From NCBI RefSeq assembly GCF_024206475.1, contig NZ_JAMBPR010000011.1, forward strand, positions 62,001 through 126,000: a stretch of 64,000 nucleotides of DNA, in the 5' to 3' direction. The notes under the pieces were generated by a model that did not search any database, was not told the DNA's origin, and worked only from the letters and a program-made list of their open reading frames with translations. Position numbers and translations under genes: made by a program. The stretch is from Paraburkholderia sp. CNPSo 3274 (GTDB taxonomy: Bacteria; Pseudomonadota; Gammaproteobacteria; Burkholderiales; Burkholderiaceae). Positions 54,615 to 62,981 of this stretch are shown here, piece by piece; positions within the stretch are counted from its first letter, which is position 1, and each line of letters opens with the position of its first letter.

Positions 54615-54908
54615 ATGACCTCGCTCGCCATCACCGACCTTCACCTGCAATGCGATCTCGACCGCAAGGCCATGTCGTTCATCCGGGGCGCCGGCGCGCC
54701 GTGGGTATTCGGCTGGATACAGCCCTACGAGCCCGCACAGCCTTCCCCGCTCGGATCCATCATCAATCTCTACCAGACCAACAATACGTTCTACGCGAAT
54801 CAGGTCGTCAATCAGTACCAGACGCTCGACGTGACCAATTCCGCGTCCAATTCGAACGTGACGGTAGGCGTGGGCCAGAACGGCAAGAATAACGGACTCG
54901 TCGCGTAG
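54615..54908 (+). CDS. Double-glycine leader peptide 4 (Gly-Ala variant)
   Basis: A 97-residue precursor with the 26-residue leader MTSLAITDL, then LDRKAMSFIRGA. The cleavage pair is Gly-Ala, which C39 peptidases also accept. The 71-residue core is Asn/Gln/Thr-rich (INLYQTNNTFYANQVVNQYQ, TNSASNSNVTVGVGQNGKNN), reminiscent of curlin-like amyloid repeats, with no Cys. GGAG precedes the ATG. It ends 17 bases before the PP2C start. Confidence 0.8.
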   Translation: MTSLAITDLHLQCDLDRKAMSFIRGAGAPWVFGWIQPYEPAQPSPLGSIINLYQTNNTFYANQVVNQYQTLDVTNSASNSNVTVGVGQNGKNNGLVA

Positions 54909-54925
54909 CCTATGGAGGCTCGATC

Positions 54926-55696
54926 GTGACAGGCGGATTGTTATGGAGTTCGGCATCGCGCACTGACGTGGGCTGTGTGCGGGCGCTCAACGAGGATGCG
55001 TGTCTCGATCAGCCCCAACGGGGCTTGTGGGCAGTGGCTGACGGCATGGGCGGGCACACGGCGGGCGATCTTGCCAGTGGCATGATCGTGCGCTCGCTTG
55101 GGGCGCTTGCCGCGCCCAACGCGCTCACCAGTTTCTCGGCTGCGGCGCGCGGCACGCTGCAGACGGTGAACCACCAGTTGCGCGAGGAAGCGGTGCGGCG
55201 CGGGGTTCGCATGATTGGCAGCACCGTTGCCGTGCTGATGGCGAGGGGGCGCGAATTTGGCTGGTTATGGGCGGGCGACAGCCGCATTTACCTGTACCGC
55301 GATGCGCAGCTCGAACCGCTTACGACTGACCATAGTTACGTGGCGGAGCTTCAGGCGCAGGGGCATTTGAGCGCAGAAGCGGCGCGTCACCATCCATCGC
55401 AGCATTTGATAACACGGGCCGTCGGTGCGGCAGACTGGCTTGATCTAGACGAAGGCCGCATCGTCGTGCGCGACGGAGACCTCTTTTTGCTATGCAGCGA
55501 CGGCCTGAGCAATGAAGTGCAGACACCCGAGATGGTGCGCGCGCTCGAGGGCGGCGACTGCCAGCATGCAACTGATGTACTCGTTGAGATGGCCTTGCAG
55601 GCGGGTGGGCGCGATAACATCACCGCGGTCGTCGTGAGGGTGGATGATCCTGTTGCGTCGGATCGTACGCTGGTTAATCCTGCTGTTGGGCGTTAG
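54926..55696 (+). CDS. PP2C-type protein serine/threonine phosphatase
   Basis: A 256-residue cytoplasmic PPM/PP2C phosphatase. Metal-binding motifs are all present: Glu23-Asp24 in RALNEDAC, ADGMGGHTAGD, WAGDSRIYLYRD, LCSDGLSNEV and GGRDNITAVVV. It removes phosphate from Ser/Thr and is the expected antagonist of the kinase at 49751. The start is GTG at 54926 with GGAGG eight bases upstream. It lies directly behind peptide gene 4 in the sigma-54 transcript, so the phosphatase may give feedback when the system is on. Confidence 0.93.
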   Translation: MTGGLLWSSASRTDVGCVRALNEDACLDQPQRGLWAVADGMGGHTAGDLASGMIVRSLGALAAPNALTSFSAAARGTLQTVNHQLREEAVRRGVRMIGSTVAVLMARGREFGWLWAGDSRIYLYRDAQLEPLTTDHSYVAELQAQGHLSAEAARHHPSQHLITRAVGAADWLDLDEGRIVVRDGDLFLLCSDGLSNEVQTPEMVRALEGGDCQHATDVLVEMALQAGGRDNITAVVVRVDDPVASDRTLVNPAVGR

Positions 55697-55784
55697 TGTT
55701 TGCCTTTGGCATTTCCTTGTCTTCGCGTCGGTCTGCCTGGTGTTTGCCTTTGGCATTTCCTTGTTTTCGCGTCGGTCTGCCTGG
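55697..55784. repeat. Tandem duplication of a 44-bp unit
   Basis: Two adjacent 44-base copies (55697-55740 and 55741-55784) differ at one position (CTTCGC against TTTCGC). They begin one base after the phosphatase stop and lead into the long inverted repeat. Recent slippage or duplication is likely. Confidence 0.85.
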
Positions 55785-55806
55785 GTTGCCCCTGTGCGGG
55801 GCGGCA

Positions 55807-55838
55807 CCTACTTTCTTTGCCGCGGCAAAGAAAGTAGG
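55807..55838. terminator. 32-bp perfect palindrome, left copy
   Basis: CCTACTTTCTTTGCCG followed by its exact complement; it would form a 16-bp stem in either transcript and lies downstream of the phosphatase. Confidence 0.55.
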
Positions 55839-56209
55839 CAAAGAAAGCCGCTCAAACCGCTAGTGCCAGCCACGGTTCACCTCTCGCCTTTAATGGTTAA
55901 TGGCTCCGGAGCGTCTGTCACCTCGCGCCTTCAAGGTTAGTGACAAGGCGCTCATCCCTCCGGCGGCGCTGCGGGCGCCGTGGGGCATAACCAAAAACCG
56001 TTGGGGCGCGTGCATTCTCGCGAATCCTGATTCCTCCCATTGGGTTTCCCTTGCAGACCCGACCGCAGCGCGCGTAGCGAGCAGCGGGATGCATGACTGC
56101 CTTGTCACTCACTTTGGTGGTGCGAGGTGACAGACGCTCCGGAGCCATTCACCATTAATGGCGCGAGGTGAACCGTGGCAGGCATTGGCGGTGTGAGCGG
56201 CTTTCTTTG

Positions 56210-56241
56210 CCTACTTTCTTTGCCGCGGCAAAGAAAGTAGG
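56210..56241. terminator. 32-bp perfect palindrome, right copy
   Basis: Identical to the palindrome at 55807-55838 and placed downstream of the sigma-54 activator gene on the other strand. Confidence 0.55.
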
Positions 56242-56340
56242 TGCCGCCCCGCACAGGGGCAACGCCTGCATACCGACACGAACACAAGGAAATGCCAACC
56301 CGCCAAGATCCACGACAAAAATCACCCACTGAGCACTCGC

Positions 56341-57660
56341 TCAGGATTCCTTCTCGTGATTCACCTTATCGGCATGCCGAAAATCCTTCGAATGAATCCC
56401 GTGCTTCTTAAGCAGCATCTGCAAATGCGAGCGATTCATATCACAGCGCCGGGCGAGCTCGGCCACCGTCCCCCCCGTCTCCTGCAACCCACGCTCAAGA
56501 AACGCCCTCTCGGCCTCATCACTCGCAGCGCGCTTCGCATCGCTCAATGAGAGAGGCGCACCTGCCGCTTCAGCCTCCACGACCCGCAAAGCCAGCGCGG
56601 CAGGCTTAGGCCGAATATCATCGGGCAGATGCTCGATATCGGCCGTGTCACCCGCCAGGCACGAAATCCGATAAATGAGATTACGCAGCTCGCGAATATT
56701 CCCCGGATAAGCATACGTAAGCAGGAAATCGCGCAGCTTGGGCGTAAGCTTCACAGGCCGTCGCTTGAGCTGCCCAGCGGCCTCATCGCCGAAATACGCA
56801 ATGAGTAGCGGAATCTCGTCGTTGCGTTCGCGCAGCGCGGGCAGCGTGACATGAATCACGCTCAACCGATAAAAAAGGTCCTCGCGAAACTGCCCGTGCG
56901 CGGCGAGTTCGCGCAAGTTGCGGTTGGTCGCGGCAACGATGCGCGTGTCGACTCCAATGGGCTCATCGGAGCCCACCCGCTGAATCTCGTGCGATTCGAG
57001 CACACGCAGCAGCTTCACTTGCCCCTGCAGTGGCAACTCACCGATCTCGTCCAGAAAGATCGTCCCCGTATGCGCGCTTTCGAACTTCCCTTTGCGATCG
57101 CTCGACGCCCCCGTGAACGCCCCTCTGCGATGGCCGAACAGCTCCGATTCGAGCAGGTTCTCGGGTATCGCGCCGCAGTTGACCGAGATGTATGGACGGT
57201 CGGCGCGCGCGCCGTTGGCGTGGATCACCTTCGCCATCAACTCCTTGCCCGTACCGCTTTCGCCGTCGATCAGCACGGGCAAGTCGGTGGGCGCCGCCTT
57301 TTCCGCGATCTCCAGCGCTGCGAGCAGCTTCGGGTTGTCGCCGAATATGCCTTCGAATATGAAGCTGCGCTCGATAAGCGCCTCGCGCCGGCGGTGCGCG
57401 GAGGGCGTAAGGGCATCCGGCCTTGCCAGCGTATCGAGCGCTTCGGGCGCCTCTGCCGCCGCTTCGACGAAGCGCTCCTTGCGCGAAAGTTGCATGACTT
57501 CGTCGCGCAGCGCGTTCGACTGGTTCAAAAGCTTTTCGATGTCGGTGCGTTCGAGCCGCGGCGCCCAGCGCAGCGTCGAGCGCAGGATCTCGATCTTCTC
57601 GAGCAGCTCCGCATATGACACAACGGAACTGCCGAATCCGTGCGGGTCGAAGAGTTTCAT
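56341..57660 (-). CDS. Sigma-54-dependent transcriptional activator
   Basis: A 439-residue bacterial enhancer-binding protein. An N-terminal helical region of about 100 residues has no receiver, GAF or FHA motif. The AAA+ domain has Walker A GESGTGKE (133-140), the sigma-54 contact loop GAFTGA (180-185) and Walker B IFLDEIGE (201-208). A Fis-type helix-turn-helix (GGTVAELARRCDMNRSHLQM) lies near the end. The ATG overlaps the ABC exporter stop as ATGA. With two sigma-54 promoters at the peptide genes it is the evident activator of the system; the kinase may control it through the N-terminal region. Confidence 0.95.
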   Translation of the reverse strand: MKLFDPHGFGSSVVSYAELLEKIEILRSTLRWAPRLERTDIEKLLNQSNALRDEVMQLSRKERFVEAAAEAPEALDTLARPDALTPSAHRRREALIERSFIFEGIFGDNPKLLAALEIAEKAAPTDLPVLIDGESGTGKELMAKVIHANGARADRPYISVNCGAIPENLLESELFGHRRGAFTGASSDRKGKFESAHTGTIFLDEIGELPLQGQVKLLRVLESHEIQRVGSDEPIGVDTRIVAATNRNLRELAAHGQFREDLFYRLSVIHVTLPALRERNDEIPLLIAYFGDEAAGQLKRRPVKLTPKLRDFLLTYAYPGNIRELRNLIYRISCLAGDTADIEHLPDDIRPKPAALALRVVEAEAAGAPLSLSDAKRAASDEAERAFLERGLQETGGTVAELARRCDMNRSHLQMLLKKHGIHSKDFRHADKVNHEKES

Positions 57661-60600
57661 GATGCCCCCAGCTGCTTTTGAACGAGCTGGTAATACATGC
57701 CCTTGCGCTCGACGAGTTCTTCGTGACGCCCCTGCTCCACGATCGCCCCTTCATAGAGCACGAGGATCTTGTCCGCCCGCATGATGGTACTCAGCCGGTG
57801 CGCGATGATGAGCGCGGTGCGGCCCTGGAGAATGTCGTGCATGTTCGAGAGGATGTTGCTTTCCGACTGCGTGTCGAGCGACGAGGTGGCTTCGTCGAAC
57901 ACGAGCAGGCGCGGGTCGTGATAGAGCGCACGCGCTATGCAAAGGCGCTGGACCTGCCCGCCCGAAAGGCCCATGCCGCGCTCGCCCACCACCTGTTCGT
58001 AGCCGAGCGGCATCTTGCTGATGAACGCGTGCGCATCGGCCATACGCGCCACTTCCTCCATGCGCCGCCAGTCCGGCGTTGCATCGCCGCACGCGATGTT
58101 CTCGGCAATCGTGCCGGAGAACACGAGGTTCGTCTGCATCACGTAGCCCACCTGGGCACGAAAGTACGCGTGGTCGATCGCGCTCATGTCGTAGCCGTCC
58201 ACGTTGATCTTGCCTTCGGTCGGCGCGTAGAAGCCCACCAGCAGCTTGGCGAGCGTCGTCTTGCCGGATCCGCTGCGCCCCACGATGGCCACCATCTGGC
58301 CGCGCCCCACGGAAAAGCTGATGTTTTCCAGCACATAAGGCGTTTCGTTGCCGCCATAGCGGAAATACACGCCGTCGAATTCAATGTCGCCCTGCAGGTC
58401 GGGAAGCAGCACGCGCGAACCCAGGTCGGCAGGCTTCTGCTCGGGCTCGATGTCGAGCACGTCGCCTAGCCGCTCCATCGCGACCGCCGCGTCGTTCATG
58501 AGACTCCAGAGCCCGACGAGGCCCATGAGCGGCGCAAGCACGCTGCCCATGAACGCATTGAACGCAATGAGCTGTCCGATGCTCAACTCCTGATCGAGCA
58601 CGAGCGTGGCGCCCGCCCAGAGAATCACGATCGTGGTCGCGGCGTTGAGCAACTGGCTACCGAGTCCAACCAGAATATGGAACGCCTGCGCGCGATACTG
58701 CACTTCGAGCGACTTCGCGTACTTGCGCTCCCATTTCAGGCGCACCGCTCTTTCTATCCCCATGCCCTTCACGGTTTCGACGCCGCCGAGGGTCTCCATC
58801 AGCATGGAGCGCGCGTCGGTGGACACGGCAAAGACCTCGCGCGCGTAGCGCTTGATTCGCGGCGTGGCAATGGCGGTGAGCGCCATGATGGGAATCACGA
58901 ACGCGATCAGCAGCAGCGTCAGCTTCACGTTGTAGAGGAACATGATCGTGAAGTAGATGAAGATCATCAGCAGGTTGAGCGCCGTTGTCACCGTCGATTC
59001 AGTCAGAAACGCGCGTATCGTCTGGTTCTCCTGAAAGCGCGCGAAGATATCGCCCGTTTTACGGCGCGCGAAAAACGAGAACGGCAGCGACATGGTGTGC
59101 TTGAAGAACTGCGACATCATCGCGAAGTCGAGACTGCGCACCATGAAATTCGACAGATGCGCGCGTATCGTCGTCATGAGCTGCGTAAACACGTGCGAAA
59201 TAATGAGCCCCACGATCAGGAGATGCAGCAAGCTCACATTCTGGTGGACGATTACGCTGTCGAGAATGTTCTGGATGATGAGCGGCGGCACCACGCCCAG
59301 CATCTGGATCACGAAGGTCGCGAGAAACAGGTGGGCGAGTATTTTCCGGTATGGCAGCAGATAACCGATGAAGCGCACCCACGGCGAGCGCGTCGCCGCC
59401 TGCGCGCCCGTGGTCTCGCCCGCGGTGAACAAGAGGCACGTGCCGTTCCAGCCGCGCTCGAACGCTTCGACGCTCAGCTTGCGAAACCCGAGCGCCGGGT
59501 CCGCCACCCTCACCCACTGCTTCGAAACGCCGTACACGACGATATAGTGGTAGCCCTCCCAGTGCGCGATGAAGGGCAGCTCGAACCCTTGCAGCGCTTC
59601 GTAAGTGCACTGCACGCCGCGCGTGGTGAAGCCGAGCGCCTCGCCGGTGCGCGCGAGACTGTCCAGCGTCGCGCCCTGCGTCGTCACGTTCGCGAGGTCG
59701 CGCAACTTGCCGAGCGTCATGGGAATGCCGTAATGCCGGCAGATCATTGCGAGGCACGCCGCGCCGCAATCCATCTCTTCGGCCTGCTCGACCAGCACGA
59801 AGCGCTTGATCACGCGTTCGCTGAAAGTCGCGTCCGCCCCGCTGTCCACGGCAACGGGCCGGCTGCGGCGCTCAGCGACCTTCTTCTGCCGCTGCAATTC
59901 GCGCTCGTTGAAGCGCACGCGCTCTTCCAGCACCTCGCGCAGCTTCGGGTTGCGCTCCAGCATGAAATGCACGGTCTTCTCGGGAATCACCAGCAGCCGT
60001 ACATCGGTGAGCGCCGTAACGCTCGCAGGCTGATCCTGCCGAAGCAGGCACGCGCGCTCGCCGAAAATCTCCCCCGCGCCGAGCTTCGCGATCTGATAGA
60101 CGGTGCCGTCTTCCTCGCGCGCAATACTGACCTCGCCCTGACGCACCACATACAGGCGCATGTCGCCACCAGCGCCTTGATGGATGATCTCCTTGCCCGC
60201 GCTCACGCGCTTGACGCCCACGCTCGACACATACTCTTCCAGTTCGGCGCGCGAAAGCTTGCCACGCAGGTCGAAAAGCCGCGTGACGAAACCGCCCGCG
60301 GAGCTGATCGCCACATAGCTCGTCACGAACGACTGCGCGGCCGGATTCGCGGCCAGTAGCGGTTCGAGCGCCGCGCGGGGGATGCAAAGCACCTCGGTCT
60401 TCGCGGAAGCGCGCACCGACACTTCGTGCCAGTAATCGCGCAACATGGCGATTTCGCCGAACACTTCGCGTTCCTTGCGCACGCCGAGACTCATTTCCTT
60501 GCCGCGCTCTTCGGCGATGAGCCGCACGGAGCCCGAGCGGATCACATAGAGCCCGGCTGCGGGCTCGCCGCGCTTGCAGAGCGTGTCGCCGAATGCATAG

Positions 60601-60728
60601 CTGCGCGTTTCGACCTGCGCGGCGAGACGGTCGAGCTCTTCGCGCGAAAAAAGCGAGAGCGGTTCGACCGATGCGAGAAAATCCGCCAGCGACGGTGCGC
60701 TAGCCGGTGCGGGCGCCTGGGTGTCCAT
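57657..60728 (-). CDS. C39 peptidase-containing ABC exporter with cyclic-nucleotide-binding-like domains
   Basis: A 1023-residue exporter. Two cyclic-nucleotide-binding-like domains (about 20-145 and 160-270, with FGEIAML and IFGERACLL motifs) precede a C39 peptidase. Its triad is Cys321 (EEMDCGAACLAM), His394 (GYHYIVVYGV) and Asp410 (VADPALG). Six membrane segments (about 455-735) are followed by the ATPase: GRSGSGKT (817-824), LSGGQ (921-925), LLVFDEATSSLD. It would cleave double-glycine leaders while exporting the cores, matching the four precursors nearby. The layout recalls cyanobacterial HetC-like exporters. It overlaps the activator gene and lies 18 bases below the PPIase gene. Confidence 0.95.
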   Translation of the reverse strand: MDTQAPAPASAPSLADFLASVEPLSLFSREELDRLAAQVETRSYAFGDTLCKRGEPAAGLYVIRSGSVRLIAEERGKEMSLGVRKEREVFGEIAMLRDYWHEVSVRASAKTEVLCIPRAALEPLLAANPAAQSFVTSYVAISSAGGFVTRLFDLRGKLSRAELEEYVSSVGVKRVSAGKEIIHQGAGGDMRLYVVRQGEVSIAREEDGTVYQIAKLGAGEIFGERACLLRQDQPASVTALTDVRLLVIPEKTVHFMLERNPKLREVLEERVRFNERELQRQKKVAERRSRPVAVDSGADATFSERVIKRFVLVEQAEEMDCGAACLAMICRHYGIPMTLGKLRDLANVTTQGATLDSLARTGEALGFTTRGVQCTYEALQGFELPFIAHWEGYHYIVVYGVSKQWVRVADPALGFRKLSVEAFERGWNGTCLLFTAGETTGAQAATRSPWVRFIGYLLPYRKILAHLFLATFVIQMLGVVPPLIIQNILDSVIVHQNVSLLHLLIVGLIISHVFTQLMTTIRAHLSNFMVRSLDFAMMSQFFKHTMSLPFSFFARRKTGDIFARFQENQTIRAFLTESTVTTALNLLMIFIYFTIMFLYNVKLTLLLIAFVIPIMALTAIATPRIKRYAREVFAVSTDARSMLMETLGGVETVKGMGIERAVRLKWERKYAKSLEVQYRAQAFHILVGLGSQLLNAATTIVILWAGATLVLDQELSIGQLIAFNAFMGSVLAPLMGLVGLWSLMNDAAVAMERLGDVLDIEPEQKPADLGSRVLLPDLQGDIEFDGVYFRYGGNETPYVLENISFSVGRGQMVAIVGRSGSGKTTLAKLLVGFYAPTEGKINVDGYDMSAIDHAYFRAQVGYVMQTNLVFSGTIAENIACGDATPDWRRMEEVARMADAHAFISKMPLGYEQVVGERGMGLSGGQVQRLCIARALYHDPRLLVFDEATSSLDTQSESNILSNMHDILQGRTALIIAHRLSTIMRADKILVLYEGAIVEQGRHEELVERKGMYYQLVQKQLGAS

Positions 60729-60746
60729 CAGCGTGGCTCTGCGCGC

Positions 60747-61499
60747 TCAGTGCGCGTCGATGATATGTTCTTGCGCGCGCTCCGCGAGCCACTCTTCGCG
60801 CAAAAGCCGCCGCACCTCGGAAGAAACGTCCGCTTCGAGCGACGCCGGATGTTTTGCCGTCACGCAGAAAATTTCGAAGAACGAACCGTCCGACGCGGGA
60901 AACGGGCCAAGCAGGTCACCAACCTGCGCATTGAACACCTTTGCCTCGATGTCCGTTTTCAACGACCCGCGCAGCACCTTGCCGATCACGCCACCGCGTT
61001 CGCTCGTGTCCGCGATCGAATGCTCGCGCGCCATTTCGCCGAACGCCTGCGGCTCGTCCTCCAGAATCGACATGACCTCGCGCGCCTTGCCTTCCGAGTC
61101 CACCACGATGTGGCTCACTTCGATGCTGTCGAATTTCGGCGAATTGAGCTTGAAATAGCTTTCGACCGCCTCGTCGTTGCAGATCAGGTTGAAGGTCTTC
61201 TCCTGATAGAGCGTATCGGTAATGAAGCGCTCGAATTCATCGAGGCTGATACCGAACACGTCCAGGTAGCGATTCATGTCCGCCGCGCGGTGCAGCCCCC
61301 GCACGCGGCGAAACTGGTCGGCGCGTTGCTGGATTTCGTCGGGCTCCACCTTCACGCCCATTTTCTTCGCGGCGATGACCGTCAGCCGGTCGCGCACCTG
61401 CTGTTCGACGAGACTCTCGAACTGCCCCGTGAGTTTGAGCGCGCGGATGAAATCTTCCGTGCCTATCGCTTCATCGTCGATCCGTACGATTGTCGTCAT
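60747..61499 (-). CDS. Parvulin-type peptidyl-prolyl isomerase (cytoplasmic)
   Basis: A 250-residue SurA/PpiC-like protein without a signal peptide. An N-terminal helical chaperone part (LVEQQVRDRLTVIAAKKMGV) leads to a parvulin domain (SIEVSHIVVDSEGKAREVMS, FGEMAREHSIADTSERGGVI, LLGPFPASDGSFFEIFCV). Cytoplasmic PpiC proteins beside C39-type exporters occur in other bacteria and may hold precursors export-ready. It lies between the HlyD and exporter genes on the same strand. Confidence 0.88.
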   Translation of the reverse strand: MTTIVRIDDEAIGTEDFIRALKLTGQFESLVEQQVRDRLTVIAAKKMGVKVEPDEIQQRADQFRRVRGLHRAADMNRYLDVFGISLDEFERFITDTLYQEKTFNLICNDEAVESYFKLNSPKFDSIEVSHIVVDSEGKAREVMSILEDEPQAFGEMAREHSIADTSERGGVIGKVLRGSLKTDIEAKVFNAQVGDLLGPFPASDGSFFEIFCVTAKHPASLEADVSSEVRRLLREEWLAERAQEHIIDAH

Positions 61500-61547
61500 T
61501 GCATTCCCCTGATTTCTGATGCCCGAATTCTGAACTGGTAAGTGTCT

Positions 61548-62981
61548 TCAGCCAGCGATCTGCCGGAACGGGTCCAGCGCGAAATCGATCACGCGCCGCT
61601 CGCGCACCACGATTTCGGCGGTTGCCGTCATGCCGTAGCGCAGCGGATACGTCGCGCCGCCAATCGAAAAGTGATCGCGTGCGAGACGCACGCGCCCCTC
61701 GTAAACTGGCTCCTTCGTCTGCGCCTGCGGCTTCGTAGTCGGCGAGATATATTCGAGCGTGCCGTCCACCACCCCATAGCGCTGATACGGAAACGCGTTG
61801 AATTTCAGCTTGACGGGCAAACCCTCGTGCAGGAACGCGCGGTCCTGCTCCGCAATCGCCACCTTCACGACCGGGCGCGCATTGGCTGGTGCAATGCCCC
61901 CTAGCGGCGTGTTCGCCTGGATCTTGTCGCCGGGCTGCGTCGTCGTCACGTCCGTAATCACGCCCGAGACCGGCGCGAGCACGAGCAGGAAGTTGTCCTT
62001 GTCGATGTTCTCGAAGCGGATGCGCGCCGCAGCGTCGGCGGCAAGGCGCGCGGTTTGCACCTGCAGGCGCAGCTTGTCCTCGGTATTGGCGATTTCGCGC
62101 TCCGTCGCGTCGTATTCGATGCGCAGTGAGGTGAGTTGCCCGGCGCTGCCTTCGAGCTGCGCCTTCGCCTGTGAGAACTCGTGGCTCGTTTGCGCCTGCA
62201 ATTCGGAGAGCCGCGCCTGCGCGATCCGGTAGTTGTTATCCGCCTGCAGGAACGCGCTGCGCTTTTCCTCGACCTGGCTTTGCGAGACCCCGCCTCCGCC
62301 TGGCAGCGCGAACAGGCGCTCGTACTTGTCCTGGTCTTCCTTCGCGAGGTCGCGCACGTGGCGGGCGTTGTCGATATTGCCGCGCGCTTCGTCGAGCTGG
62401 GCGTTCTCGGCCTGCTGGAGCTTGCTCGTGCCTTCCGCCACGCGTGTTTCGTGCATATGCGCTTCAACGTCCATCTGCGCCTTGAGCGCCTCGGCCTTGC
62501 GCTCCATGAGCGCTTTCTTCTCGGGGAACTCCTTCCAGTCGCGCTCGGCGTCGTCGAGCTTCAGGCGCGCGTCGAGCGCGTTGGTCGCCGCCTGGATCGC
62601 GCCGCGCGCGTTGATACGGCCAATGACGTCGTCCTTCTCCACGGGCTGACCTTCGGCAATGTAGATATCCACCAGCTCTCCATCCACTGGCGCGTAGATG
62701 CGGCGCACTTCGGACTCCGGAGCAAGTGCCCCCTGCGCGCTCACGATGACATCGGCGCGCCCGACGAACGACCACAGGAGCGCGCACACCACGAGCGCAA
62801 CCATCGTGATGATCGTGGCGTCAATGAGGCGCCACGGGCGCGCCGTGAGGATCGCTACGCCCTCCTCGCTGTGGTCGCCCAGCGCCTCGCCAAGTGGCCG
62901 CGGAGGTTCGGGCGCCGCATGCCCCCCATACATGCCGAACACCTTGCGCAGGCGCTCAATGAGCTGGCGCGGATTCAACAT
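61548..62981 (-). CDS. HlyD-family membrane fusion protein
   Basis: A 477-residue periplasmic adaptor. One N-terminal membrane helix (about 52-75, IDATIITMVALVVCALLWSF) is followed by a lipoyl half (GALAPESEVRRIYAPVDGEL). A long coiled coil (about 125-300, rich in Glu/Lys/Gln) and the second lipoyl half with SGVITDVTTTQPGDKIQANT come next, then the beta barrel. It links the ABC exporter to an outer-membrane channel; no TolC gene is in the window. GGGAGGGC precedes the ATG, which lies inside the end of the upstream gene. Confidence 0.93.
   Translation of the reverse strand: MLNPRQLIERLRKVFGMYGGHAAPEPPRPLGEALGDHSEEGVAILTARPWRLIDATIITMVALVVCALLWSFVGRADVIVSAQGALAPESEVRRIYAPVDGELVDIYIAEGQPVEKDDVIGRINARGAIQAATNALDARLKLDDAERDWKEFPEKKALMERKAEALKAQMDVEAHMHETRVAEGTSKLQQAENAQLDEARGNIDNARHVRDLAKEDQDKYERLFALPGGGGVSQSQVEEKRSAFLQADNNYRIAQARLSELQAQTSHEFSQAKAQLEGSAGQLTSLRIEYDATEREIANTEDKLRLQVQTARLAADAAARIRFENIDKDNFLLVLAPVSGVITDVTTTQPGDKIQANTPLGGIAPANARPVVKVAIAEQDRAFLHEGLPVKLKFNAFPYQRYGVVDGTLEYISPTTKPQAQTKEPVYEGRVRLARDHFSIGGATYPLRYGMTATAEIVVRERRVIDFALDPFRQIAG

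Larger units (their letters stand above)
55705..56310. repeat. Long near-palindromic repeat between convergent genes
   Basis: Two arms of about 240 bases (roughly 55705-55955 and 56070-56310) are inverted copies with scattered mismatches. Each arm contains the same 32-bp perfect palindrome (55807-55838 and 56210-56241; core TTTGCCGCGGCAAA) and a conserved CTCCGGAGCGTCTGTCACCT segment. The element fills the gap between the convergent phosphatase and sigma-54 activator genes. Similar palindromic blocks are a known intergenic repeat of Burkholderia-group genomes and probably act as bidirectional terminators. The remaining bases to 56340 hold no gene. Confidence 0.8.

Noticed and set aside
55900..56148. 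Two mirror-image frames of 76 codons, one on each strand, inside the long repeat
   Set aside because: Their similarity (both start MAPERLSPR) is a consequence of the inverted repeat. No real protein family is indicated.
58677..60359. Plus-strand frame of 560 codons opposite the C39 exporter
   Set aside because: Shadow frame; the exporter on the other strand has every expected motif.
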